A stretch of DNA of 64,000 bases, from NCBI GenBank assembly GCA_034440635.1, contig JAOTON010000040.1, positions 372,001 through 436,000 of the forward strand, written 5' to 3'. Position 1 is the stretch's first letter. Each line of letters opens with the position of its first letter. Below are positions 21,127-32,700 of the stretch, one piece after another. Under the pieces are notes generated by a model. It saw only the letters and a list, made by a program, of their open reading frames with translations, ran no database searches and was not told the origin of the DNA. The translations under genes were made by a program, and so were the position numbers. The stretch is from Lepas anatifera. Taxonomy: Eukaryota > Arthropoda > Thecostraca > Lepadidae.

Positions 21127-24070
21127 AATCATACATCATTTGAAAGCCCTTACCGAGACCATTCCGAAACAGGTCTTTATATTGCTCTATCGCCTAGCGT
21201 TCTTGTCATAGAGCACAAAATGTGCCGTAAACATCAATTTTGGCCGTAATGTATTAAATGCCATTGACTTTAGCATGAGACCCAACGGATCACCAAACTC
21301 GGGGTCATTTGATTTTGCTTAAAATCGGTATGCAAGCCAAGAAACATGACATACAAAACCAGTTCCTGGTTTTTTTGCGGGGCACAGCTTGGTTCAGGCT
21401 TCAGAGGCTGTTGAAGTGAACGTCAAATCTTTCGTATCCCGAGGTCAACGGAATGATTTTCGCTCCCCTGAATAGAATCATGTCAAATCATACCAGGGAT
21501 GCGGAGCCGGAGCCGGAGCCGGAGCCGGTCGGAGCCGACCATTCTACCCGGAGCCAGAGCCGCCGAAACACTTTTGATCGGAGCCGGAGCCGGAGCCGTC
21601 AGAAAGGGTCCGGCTCCGGCTCCCAAAGAGCTCTAAAATTACCAAAAATCAAACGTGAAATGGTCACATTTTACCTCGTGAGATGTCGCATGGAAACACA
21701 TTTATTTACCTGAAAAATTACACTTTCTAAATATGTTATGTATATCGAGATAAGTGAAATCTTGCAACTAGGGTGTTCCGTAGACGGTCTCACTCTCAGG
21801 CAGGGGATGCGCTCCGGCCATTTAGCATGGGCAGAAATTGGCAACAAATGAAAGCATTGGCGGACACTGGCGCATCCATGCGGGGGTGGCAAAAAAGGCA
21901 GTTTCCTCCAAACCGCCCATTTTTTGGCGATCTTATGCCGATTTTCTTCTTCAAACCATGTTTTTCACGATTTACCCCATACCGTCGGCCTGCATCCGCC
22001 CTGTTGGCAGACGCAGGGGGAGGCCATTCCGGCCATGGACCCCCAAAGCCCTGGAAGGAGCGGGGCAGACTATCTTTTGGCCCCCCAAAGGCCGAATAAG
22101 TTTTTTGAAAAAGGTATTTAAACTAGGTCTGTCGAGCAATAAAATATTTGCTCCCACCCCCGTCCCCCCCTAGGAGAGTTATCATGTACTCGGAGAAGTA
22201 GTTTATACTAGGTCTGCCGAGAACCGAAATCGCACATCCCGTCCCCCGCAAAGGGGGAGAGACAGATTTGGGTTTGCCCCCCACCCCCAAACTGGGTTCT
22301 GCGTCCGCCCTTGATTATGAAAGAGTATGGTTTTTGTTTCTTAAATTATTCTCCAAACATTTATCTATTCAAAAACCTAAGTTTCATTGCAACCGTGCCT
22401 CAAACCTACCCATCACATCCGTTAGAAAATCAACATCCCCATGACAGCACTCAATCGCATGCGATGAAGCTACTGCTTACTGATCCCAGGTCCAGACTAA
22501 GAGCAGACATATTGGAGGCAATGTTGCTGCTCCGCTCCAACCGCGATTGGGTGGTGTAGTGAGCGAACCAGCTGCTGGGCACTGGGCAGTAGGGTAGTTG
22601 GTTTCGATTTTTCTCGAAAAGGAACTATGCCATCAGCCTATCTGATGTGTTTTTCGATGTTGAACACTGTTAGCTCATCGAAAGTTTTCTTTGCGGGCCG
22701 TCCAGGCTTACTTGATCGTTGTATCTTTAATTTTTTATGTGGGTTTGCGGGCATGTCTGACCCATATTTCTGTTTGCCATAACAGTGCAGTGCAGTTTGC
22801 CATACGAATACACTGCAGTGTAGGTTGGTCCAGTTTTGAGGTTCTCTGGCCATTGGCATCTGGTCAAGAGAGTTCGTTCATCCAGTCGCCATTTTTCATT
22901 CGTACAAATAAATAATCACTTTGTATCTGATGGACTTTCACGCCCTTGAAAACGTGTCGATCACATTTTAGATATAGGTACCTTGCCGGAGCCGGAGCCG
23001 GAGCCGGTCGGAGCCGACTTTTTTGCCCGGAGCCGGAGCCGTTAGGACACTTGAACCCGGAGCCGGGGCCGGAGCCGGAGCCGAAATCATAACCCCGGAC
23101 CGGAGCCGGAGCCGTCCAAAATTTTCTCGGCTCCGCATCCCTGAATCATACATCAATTGAAAGCTCTTACCAAGACCATTCCGAAACAGGTCTTTATATT
23201 GTTCTATCACGTCGCGTTCTTGAGATAGAGCACAAAATGTGCGCTAAAAATCAATTTTTGCTGTAATGCATTAAATACCATTGACTTTAGAATGGGACCT
23301 AAAGGATCACCAAAATCGGGGACAATCATTTCGCTTAAAACCAATATGTAAGCCAGGAAACATGAAATACAAAACTATTCCACAGCTTTTTTGCGGGGCA
23401 CAGCTTGTTCAGGCTCCACAGGCTGTTGAAGTGAACATGAAATCCTTCGTATCAAGAGGTCAACAGAATGATTTTCGCTCCTGTGAATCGAATCAGGTCA
23501 TATCATACATCAATTAAAAGCACTTACCGAGACTATTCCAAAACTGGTCTTTATTTTGCTCTATCGCGTCGTTTTCCTGAGGTACAGCACACAACAAGCC
23601 GTAAAAATCAGTTTTGGCCGTACTGCATTAAATGCCCTTGACTTTAACATCGGAGCCTGAAGCCTGAACCAAGCTGTGCCCCACAAAACACCGTGAACTG
23701 GTTTTTTATTTCAGATTTCCTGGCTTGCATACTGATTTTAAGCGAATTAAATTGTCTCCGATTTTGGTGATCGGTTGTGTCCGATGTTAAAGTAAATGGC
23801 ATTTAATGCATAACGGCCAAAATTGATTTGTAAAGCACATTTCGTGCTATATCTCAAGAACACGACGCGATAGAGCAAAACAAAGACCAGTTTCGGAATG
23901 CTCTCGGTAAGGGCTTTTAAATGATGTATAATTTGACGCAATTCGATTCACGAGAGCAAAAATCATTCTATTGACTTCGGGATATGAAGGTTTTGACGTT
24001 GGTTCTGACTCCAGACGCTGTTGAAGTCAACGTCAAATCCTTGGTATCCCAAGGTCAACAGAATGATTTA
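21127..24070. repeat. ~358-bp tandem repeat with an inverted unit
   Basis: Direct units start with AATCATACATCA at 21,127, at 23,144 and at about 23,501 (this third one truncated near 23,650). An inverted copy follows (about 23,655-24,003), then a short direct piece (24,003-24,070). Unit spacing is 357-359 bp once the inserted transposon is removed. Shared blocks include AGACCATTCCGAAACAGGTC and CTGTTGAAGTGAACGTCAAA. Confidence 0.8.
21494..23143. mobile_element. hAT-like non-autonomous transposon with GGAGCC ends
   Basis: Length 1,650 bp. Termini are CAGGGATGCGGAGCCG, inverted at the right end. The exact 8-bp duplication AATCATAC is at 21,486-21,493 and 23,144-23,151. The uninterrupted tandem unit at about 23,495-23,510 serves as an empty site. 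Both ends carry runs of the hexamer GGAGCC (about 21,500-21,615 and 22,985-23,115). A possible smaller element with GGCGGAC-type ends lies inside at 21,858-22,313. No transposase is present. Confidence 0.9.
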
Positions 24071-24071
24071 T

Positions 24072-25160
24072 GGGGGTCCTTTTAGACCCCCTCGGGTTTT
24101 TCAATAGTGACCAAAAAACGGCAACGCGCAGCGCCGCCAAACTTGGTCTACCTGTTCCTTCATCATTTTTACATCTTTCCTGAAAATTTTAGCTCAAGTT
24201 CATATCAGGTCAGGTCACCAGGCCAGGTGAAGTTGCCTCACCTAAAAAATTCTTAGTACTGCATAACTAAAAGGAGGATTAATCGATGAAGTTGAAACTC
24301 ATACCACATATTGGGCCCACCAGGAGCTACAACAAACGTTCCGGGATTTTTTATATTTGCGACCTAAGGTCATAAGTAGAGCATGACCTCCCCATTGTAA
24401 ATACGTGGGGAAATCATGAAATGAGCTTTTCTCAGTAAGTACGGATGAAATCAACTTCAAACATCGGCTACTTTCTCGTAGCCCATTTCTGAGGTTGATA
24501 CCAAACATTTTGACTTGTGACCTTTGAAAGGTCACCTTAGGTCAAATAATCATTTTTGGTGTTTTGCTCTATAAATTTTTCATAAATAAAGATATAACTT
24601 TTATTTTGTCACTGAAGTGTTTGTACAGTCACTGCAAGTCAAATGATATACATCATGACTATACCAGGTCAATTTGGGTCAGACCGTTCAACTGGGTCAG
24701 GTCAAATTTTTTTAAATTTGACCTGGTACAGCAATATTATATATCATTCGATTTGTGTTGACGAGAGGATTGCAATGGTGCATCTACTATGACTGTACCT
24801 TGCTTGGTTTGAAAGTTATTAGCGAAAAAGGAAGCGCCCCTATGCATGGGTGGCTATGGACATTCCCAAGAACATTCCCAATATTCAGTGTCCTGTAGCT
24901 CCCTAGGCTTTGACCTGACACGAAAATCATTGCCACTGCAATGAAAAAGAAACTCAAGGGCTTTCTAATGGTGTTAAAAAAGTTTCTAGCTATCATAGTT
25001 TCTGAGATATATGAGGTTTTCTTAGTACGCCTCATATGGGCAATTTTGACCTATTTTGACCTCTGGTGACCTTTATTTTGACCCGACGAGCAAAATGACC
25101 TAGCTATTTTCGATATCATTTTTTAAGAGCTTTTGATCACGATAGGTCACGATAGCTTTA
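24072..25160. mobile_element. E-family element, copy 2 (one end clear)
   Basis: It opens with the hairpin GGGGGTC-CTTTTA-GACCCCC (24,072-24,091), then the family block TCGGGTTTTTC and an AACGCGCAGCGCCGCC motif like that at the right end of the 52.6-kb copy (in reverse). AGGTCA/TGACCT hexamers fill the body. The terminal TTAA is not preserved on the left, and the right edge runs into the next copy. Confidence 0.6.
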
Positions 25161-25163
25161 CCC

Positions 25164-26180
25164 CGCGCCCCACCGGGGGTCCGGCGCCACCTTCGCCCCA
25201 CCGGGGATCATCGATAGCCCCCCTAACTCCGAAAATATGGGGGTTAGCGAAAATCTGCAAAGTGCATTAGAAAGTTCGCGTAAATTCAGCACGAAATCAC
25301 TTCGCATGTTAAGTGCTCAGGTCAATGGTTTGACCTCCAGAGGCCAAGAAAGGTCACGATAGGCTATTTTCACTCAAATATGCAATGCCTAAGAAAACTG
25401 GGCATAACTCCTATGCCATTAGAGCTATTGAGATCTGGTTAAGTATATTTGATAGGAAATTGCCAGACCTTTTTCCGCTATGTGGAACGTAAAGATCTCC
25501 CGCCAGTGGTTTGACCTCCAGAGGTCACCTCGTGACCTAATATGACCTGAGGTCACGAAAGGTTAGAAAGTGACCTTGCCGTTTATGAAATGAAAGCCAG
25601 TGACGAGATAAACACGATGGTGTTTGTTTCAGCGCTTTAGCTTAATTATGTCAAAAGTTATTGTCAAAATACTGTTTTTGACCCCTGGTGACCTCGGATG
25701 ACCTTGGAAAAGTCAAAGGGCAAATATGACCCCTGGGATCCATGAAATGGTGTCCAAAAACGCTGTTCTGAGCAGTCTGAGCATTTGCAATCATTTTTGT
25801 GACTTTTAGATCATGAGACAGCTTTTTCCCATGTTTTTCCAATGGGAGAGGTCGCCTCGTGACCTGACCTCAGGTCACGAAATCGAAAACTCCCGGATAT
25901 ACACTTTGTAGACCCTGGAAGGGTCATGAAGTGTAGCAAGTTTCAAATCGATCGAAAAAGAAATGTAGCTCTTATAGAGCTTCAAAGTTCAAGTGAGGTG
26001 ACCTTGGTTGACCTCGCCTGGTGACCTGACTTTGGGTGACCCAGGGTAAAAGTTTTCAGGGATGGTGGGAAAATGATGAGGTGAGAGATAGAGCCCTCAA
26101 CCGCGGTGCTGCGTTTCGTCGTTTTTCTGCTATCTCGAAAAAACCTTAGGGGGCCATCAATGGCCCCCGGAGGGCGAGGG
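25164..26180. mobile_element. E-family element, copy 3
   Basis: The left end (CCCCGCGCCCCACCGGGGGT then CCGGCGCCACCTTCGCCCC) follows the family plan seen at 52,572 (CGCATTGACGGGGGTCTGAG, CCACCTTCGCATTG). The right end has the hairpin GGGGGCCA-TCAA-TGGCCCCC (26,149-26,168), then GGGTTAA. The left TTAA is degraded to TTTA. Confidence 0.65.
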
Positions 26181-27021
26181 TTAAGTTAGGTCACGATAGG
26201 CTATTTTCACTAAAATTTGCAATGCTCAAGAAAACTTGGCATAATTTTTATACCATTAGAGCTTTTGAGATCTGGTAAAGTACATTTGATATGGAAATGT
26301 CCGACCTTTTCCCGCTATGTGGAACGCAATGACCTCCCTCCATTGTTTTGACCTCCAGAGGTCACCTCGTTACCTAATTTGACCTGAGGTCACGAAAGGT
26401 CAGAAAGTGACTTTGCCGTATAGCAAATGAAAGCCAGTGACGAGACATACACGAAGATGTTTGATTCAGAGCTCTAGCTTATTAGGTCAAAGGTTATTAT
26501 CAAAATACTGTATTTGGCCGGTGACCTTGGATGACCTTGGAGAGCTCAATGGGCAAATATGGCCCCTGGGATCCGTGGAAGGGTGTCAAAGAACGTTTTT
26601 TTTGAGCAAGCTGGACATTTGAAATCGTTTTTGTGACTTTTAGATCATAAGACAGCTTTTCTCCATACTTTTTCAATGGGAGAGATCACCTCGTGACCTG
26701 ACCTCAGGTCACGAAATAGAAAAAATCCCGGATATAAATTTTGTAGATCCTGGAGGGGTCATGAAGTATAGGAAGGTTCAAATCGATCGAATAAGAAATG
26801 TAGCTCCTATAGAGCTCAAAAGTTGAAGTGAGGTGACCTTGGTTGACCTCGCTTGGTGACCTGACCTTGGGTGAACTGGGGTAAGAAATTTCAGGGATGG
26901 TGGGAACATGATGGGCTGAGAGGAAGAGCCTTCGACCGCGGAGCTGCGCGTCGTCGTTTTTCTGCAATCCCGTTAAAAACCTTATGGGGGCCATCGGTGG
27001 CCCCGATGGGGCGAGGGTTAA
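25352..27021. repeat. 837-bp tandem duplication inside E elements
   Basis: Position 25,352 (GGTCACGATAGGCTATTTTC) corresponds to 26,189, and the terminal TTAA at 26,181 corresponds to 27,018, both 837 bp apart. The second copy ends with its own hairpin GGGGCCA-TCGG-TGGCCCC (26,987-27,004), which differs from the first in loop and flanks. Confidence 0.85.
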
Positions 27022-27560
27022 AACAAGAACCCAAAGCCAGCACGACAGCTTGTCTGGGAAAGTTCCAGTTCCTCTACAAGCCCTTGAACCGGAAGCGCTT
27101 CGTGAAAAAGGTCTAGGCACCTACTACCCGAGTGCACTCGGGTCTTTCAGGTGAACCCCCAAAACTGGACCCAATCCAACCCCAGCCCAGACCGCTCCAA
27201 ACACAAAAGGCTAACTCGGACACGCTTCCCGCACCAAACGCCGATCAGCAGCCATCCTTCGGCCATCGACAGGCGTGACGAGCCGTCGACAGGCCGTTTT
27301 CCACTAAAAAGTGAAAAAATATACCACAGAGCTATTCGATGCGAGGGGACGGTTAGAAAAGACGTAACTAACAAGAATGTATGGAAATAAATAGTGTAGG
27401 CCTGAATGTTTGCATGACGTATTGACACCGAATGAACAGTTTTAAAACTGCTCTTAATTGTGGGTCCCTTGGGCTGGGGCCCACCTTGAGGTGGGTCATC
27501 TCCGGGGTTGCCCCCACCCCACTTTTCAATCGGTTCCCCTGTTGTTCAATGTGTGGGAAG
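27022..27560. mobile_element. Fragment related to the 28,960-35,266 element
   Basis: 27,035-27,300 resembles 34,205-34,470 (AGCTTGTCTGGGAA, GCGCTTCGT, CTACTACCCGAGTG). 27,460-27,545 resembles the element's right end (CCACTTTTCAA then CGGTTCC). Boundaries not resolved. Confidence 0.5.
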
Positions 27561-28860
27561 ACTTCAAGCTAAATAGTTTGAGCCCACAATTGAAGTCCTC
27601 GTTGAGTCCCAGTTAAAAGGCAATGAGATGAAATGGATTACGGTCTAAACTGATTTTTGGAGCATGTTAAATTCTACCATAGGAGCGCGAAGGGCTAGAT
27701 CAAAATAAAGATGTTTCAGAATGATTCCATCAAGAGCTTTCAGATTGTGTATAATTTGTCTCGATAAATCACAGGGGAGCGATCTAGATCGCTGACCCAG
27801 CTGGGTCTGCAAAAAACAAAGGGATTGCCGTTAAGTTCATCGCTATCGAATGCCTAAGCCAGTGCTGGCACCGCAAATGTCTTGGAGCGTTTTGGCATAA
27901 TACTGTGTACAGTGTGTAGACCAATTGCGTTCCAAATCAATGTGTCTCACAATTGAGGTCCTCGGTGGGAAGTTAATGGAATTTAATACACCACAGTGAG
28001 GACAGATTTTTCGGCAGAGTATTTAAGACGCTGCCATCCATGCCAGATCCCGGAGACAGCCCGGCCCGCTGACGATGGAATCGCAGGTCAAGCTATTGGT
28101 GGCCACCACAGTCGGCTCTCGACAAGGCCACCAAAGTCACCACCACCACCTGACCCTGCACACAGCACGTTTTCCAGGGGCCGCACGGCTCGTCCTTCCA
28201 TGAGGTTTGCGCTATGTATAGCAACGACTTTTCCAGGCGCCAGTGAATTAAAGACGGTCCTCAACTCCATATTCAACGTGGCCAACTAGTCTTCCACAAC
28301 AGTACGCCGCCCTGGTCCGTTGAAGGGGCAGTCACAGGACCACGCCGCCAGATACCAAGGAGTGAGGTCATGTCCTGCACCGCCTAGGTCATCGCCGTCG
28401 CTCAAGCTGCGCAGCCCATCCCTCCATAGATAGTCTAGTGAGACCACATCATCGAAGTCGTCGCCGCCTCCACATCCACTAAGCTCGCACGTCTCCCGGT
28501 TTTACCCTCTGATAACACTGGTCAACAGCCAAAATGGATCCGGCACGTGAACACCTGTTTCTGCCTATTTCGATATTGCCGATTTCAAATTCAGTAACCG
28601 TTTTTTTGCCATCGGACCTGGTTTTTTCTCCAGAGCATACCTGTTGTATAGCCCCTACACTTTCCACACACTGTCATCAGCCTAGCTTTTTGTGGAAAAT
28701 ATAGATCAAGGATGTCGAGAATCCGGATTATCTGCACCCAGACAATGCAGCTTATCAATATACATGTGAATTTATTGCAACGAAAGACTACCTCGCATTC
28801 AAGTGCATGAACATTGTACATTGAACAAGGTTTGCGCTCGGTCGCACAAGCTCGGTGGTA
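27561..28860. other. No recognised gene
   Basis: No known repeat was identified. The minus-strand frame from ~28,490 to 28,084 is open over ~135 codons apart from one TAG (it includes WRDGLRSLSDGDDLGGAGHD and ATLNMELRTVFNSLAPGK). I do not recognise it; it may be a decayed gene fragment or chance in GC-richer sequence. Confidence 0.25.
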
Positions 28861-28959
28861 TTGCAGACCGAGAGGTGAAGTCGCAACATTATATGATGAT
28901 TTTATGTCAGAGTCACCTCCCTTCAAGGTCAAGTCTAAATAAAAAGTCACAGGTCAAGG
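28861..28959. repeat. AGGTCA-rich fragment, left half
   Basis: It contains GTCACCTCCCTTCAAGGTCA and ends in the target duplication GGTCAAGG. With 35,275-35,710 it forms one AGGTCA-rich element split by the 6.3-kb insertion. Confidence 0.5.
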
Positions 28960-29149
28960 CATAGGCGTAGGAACCGGGGGGGGCCAGGGGGGCCACTGGC
29001 CCCCCACTTTTCTGTGATGGGCCCCCGCAACGGAGGTAAGAATATCAACAACTGTAATATCAAGCGAGAAACTCAAACTGGCCCGCTAGCTTGCCCCGGA
29101 ACGCCGTTAAACTTACTTGTGCCCCTAAACTAAGTTGAGGTCCTATGAG

Positions 29150-29702
29150 TTGATTTTAAGGCCCCCTGAGCTTCTCGGGGCCCCGGAACTGGCCTCTGAT
29201 ACCATACGAGCTAATCTGGGCTCTTTGAGCTGAACTGAGCGCCCCGGAGATGGTTTGGGCAGCATGAACTGTTCTAGGATGTCTAAACTGAGCTAGGAGC
29301 CGTAACCTTGAACAGGGCCCCGTGAGTTGGCCAAAACCTGTATCCACCGACCTGGGGGCCCCTGAGCTGAGCTGGGACGGTAAAGTTAATATTGTCCTTT
29401 GAGCTAATCTGGATCCCCTGTGATGCACAGAAGACCCTAAACTTATCTGAGACCCCTGCACAGGAATAGGGCCCATGCTCTGAAATTCTGTTATAAGCTT
29501 TAATTGAAACCCTGAACTGTTCTGAAACCCAAAATATGCCGACAAGGGGCCCCTGGATGATCCGGGCCCTTAAGTTTATCTGGTCATCAGAGCTAATATG
29601 GGCCCCTGTGTTGAACTGAGGGCCCCTGAGATGGTCTGGGACCCCTATAAGGCTTTACAGCCACTGACCTGGCGGCCATGAGCTTGAATGGGTCCCTTGA
29701 GA
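29150..29702. repeat. Degenerate CTGAGCT array (left of nested insert)
   Basis: ~20-24-bp units such as GGGGCCCCTGAGCTAATCTG repeat with heavy drift. The array resumes at 33,526. The sequence across the insertion matches a second copy at 33,838-33,885 in the same array (CCCTTGAGNTGTTNTGAGAC, then CTACAT). Confidence 0.65.
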
Positions 29703-29710
29703 TGTTCTGA

Positions 29711-32700
29711 CAGTGGTGTAGCCAGGGGAGGGGGGTCCTTGGGGTTCGCAGACCCCCTTGGGCTGACCTTATGCACTAAAAACACAAAAATTGATCTCGG
29801 GGGCCTCTGAGCTTGGTCTCGGTGGGAGGGGGCCCTCCCGAGCTTGGTCTCAGGAGGCCCCCGACAATCGGTATCGAGGGCTCCAGAGTACCGAAGATTG
29901 ATCTTGGGGGACCCCTGCGCTCAGTCTCAGGGGGTCCCGAGCTTGGCCTCAGGGCCCCCGGGTTTGGTCTCAGGGCCCCTCCTCCCCGAGCTCAGTCTCA
30001 GGGGGCCTTCCGATTTTGGTCTCAGGGCCCCCGAGCTTGGTCTCAGGGGCCCCGAGCTTGGTGTCTGGGGGCCCTCCGAGCTTGGTCTCAGGGAGCCCTC
30101 CGAGCTTGGTCTCAGGCCCCCCGAGCTTGGTCTCAGGGGACCCCCGAGCTTGGTCTCAGGGATGTCCCCAAGCTTGGTCTCAGGCCCCCCTCTCCCCGAG
30201 CTTAGTGTCAGGGGCCCTCGAGCTTGGTTTCAGGGGGCATCCGAGGGCATCTGATGCATAAGGCTGACCGTATGCACTGGAAAACACGAGCATTGGTCTC
30301 GGGGGCCCTGATCTTGGTCTCAGAGGGCCACCGAGCTTGGTCTCAGCGCCCCCGAGCTTTGTCTCAGGGGCCCCGAGCTCGGTGTCAGGGGCCCTCCGAG
30401 CTTGGTCTCAGGGAACGCCTGAGCTTGGTCTCAGGGGCCCCCTGAGCTCGGACTCACGAACCTTTCGATCTTGGTCTCACGGGCCTTTCGATTTTGGTCT
30501 CAGGGTGCCCCAGAGCTTGGTCTCAGGGCCCCCGGAGCGTGGTGTCAGGGGACCCCTGAACTTGGACTCAGGGGCCCCGAGCTTGGTCTCACGGGTCTTC
30601 CGAGCTTCGTCTCAGGGTGCCCCCCCGATCATCGGTATCGAGGGCTCTGGAATACCGAATATTGATCTCGGGGGCCCGTGAGCTTGGTCTCAGGGGCCCC
30701 GAGCTTGGTCTCAGGAGACAACCGAGCTTGGTATCAGGGGGGCAAGCTTGGTCTCATGGGCCTTTCGATGTTTGGTCTCACGGGCCTTTCGATCTTGGTC
30801 TCACGGGGTCTCGAGCTTGGTCTCAAGGAACCCCCCGAGCTTGGTGTCAGGGGGCCCTCGAGCTTAGTCTCAGGGAGCATCCGTGCTTGGTCTCAGGGTC
30901 CCCTCGAGCTTGGTCTCAGTGGCCCCCGAGCTTGGTCTCAGGGGTTCAGGATCCCCTCTGGGTGCCCCCGACTATTGATATCGAGGGACTCATGAGTGAA
31001 GCACGAGCATTGGCCTCATGAGACCCAGAGTTTGGTCCCAGGGGCCCCCAGACCTGGGTTCAGGACCCCTGAGCATCGGCAGCGAGGGGCTCCAGAGTAC
31101 CAAGCATTAGTCTCGGGGGGGCTCGAAATATTGATCTTGAGGGCCCCGGAACATCGGTGTCGAGTTACTCCTGAGAAAAGCGCGAGCATGGGTCTAAGGG
31201 TGCCCCTGAGCCTGATCTAAGTGGGACCCCGAGCTTGGTCATAGGACCCCCGGGCATCAGTATCAAGGGGCCCCGGAGTATTGGTTTAGGGGGAGCAATT
31301 ATTTTAGGGGCCTCCAAATGGTGATTTCGGAGGGCCCCCGAAAGTGTGGATGCAATGGTGTAGCCAAGGGGGCCCTAGGCGTCCGCAGACCCCCACCCCT
31401 TGGGCCAATCTGAACCACTGCAAAGGATTCTCTGATCACGTGGCCCACAGAGTTAGTCTCAGGGGCCCCTGAAGATTCGTTCTCAGGGCGTCCCGAGTCG
31501 GCCTCACGGCCCCCGCCCTGAGAGTCGGTCTCAAGGCCCCCCGAAAGTAGATTTCGGGGGCCCCTGAGGGTTGGTATCAGGGGCCCCAAAAGTCGGTATC
31601 AGGGGCCCCGGGAGTCTGTCTCAGGGGAGGGGGGCCGAGCTAGTCTCAGGGCCCCCCTAGAGAGTGGTTCTCAGGGCCCTGCAACAGTCTATTTCAGAGG
31701 GGCCCCTGAGAGTCAGTCTCAGAGAACCCCAAGAGTCGGTCAAGGGGACCCCAAGAGTCTGTCTTAGGGGACCCCGAGATTCGGTCTCGGGGTCCCCCTG
31801 AGAGTCTGTCTCAAAGAACCACAAGAGTGAGTCTCAGAGCACCCCAAGAATCGGTCTCAGGGGGCCCTCATAGTCTCACGGGTTTCTCTCTCAGGAGTCA
31901 ACATTTAGTTTCAGGTGGCTGCGAGAGTTAATCCGGGGGTCCGAGAGTTGATCTGTTTGATCTGTTGAGTTTGATCTGCAGAGTGCTGGTTTCAGGGGGC
32001 CCCAGAGGGGTAATTTTGGGAGCCCTCGAGATTTAGCCTCAGGCTGTGCCCCCCCGAGTTTTTGTATAAGCGGCCCCAAGAGTCAATCTCAGGGAGCACC
32101 CAAAAGTTAGTCTCAGAGGGCTCCCGGTTGTCAGTCTCAGAGACATCCGAAAGTTAATCTCAGGGTTCTGAGAGTAATTTCCAGAGGTGCTCCCGATTTT
32201 TGGTTTCACGGGCCCGGAGTTAGCCTTAGGCCCGCGATAGCTAATCTGGAGCCTCCGAGAGTCAGTCTCAAGAACGCCAAAGACACAGCCTCAGAGGTGA
32301 TTCCACCCCCCCCCCGGGTGTTTGTCTCAGGGGCGCCCTAGGGTAAGTCTCAGAGGGCTGTCGGAAGTCATTCCCAGCCCCTCCCCCACCCCAAAGACAG
32401 CCTCAGGGGACCCCAATAGCTAATCTGGATGGCCACGATAGTCAGTCTCAGCCCCTCCCCCTCTAGAGCAAATCTGGGGGGCCAATAATTAGTCTCAGAG
32501 GTGCTGCCGATAACTCATCTCAGGAGCCCCGAGAGATTCTCAGGGGCCCCCAGTTTTGATCAAGAGGCGTCGTGAATCACTCTCAGAGATCCCTTGAGAT
32601 ATAATCGGGAGGGCGGCCGAAAATTATCTTTGTGAGTGCCGCCAAGTGTTGGTGTTAGGTGGCTCCAGAGCTCAAATAAAAATTTTCAAAATCATATGCC

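Noticed and set aside
29813..31220. Long plus-strand open frames with VSGPPSLVSG-type repeats, like a fibrous protein
   Set aside because: They arise from a tandem DNA array whose unit is open in several frames; starts and ends follow the array, and the array lies inside a bounded transposon.
29800..32660. Short repeats with variable spacing, CRISPR-like at first glance
   Set aside because: Unit and spacing both drift, the genome is eukaryotic, and no cas gene is present.
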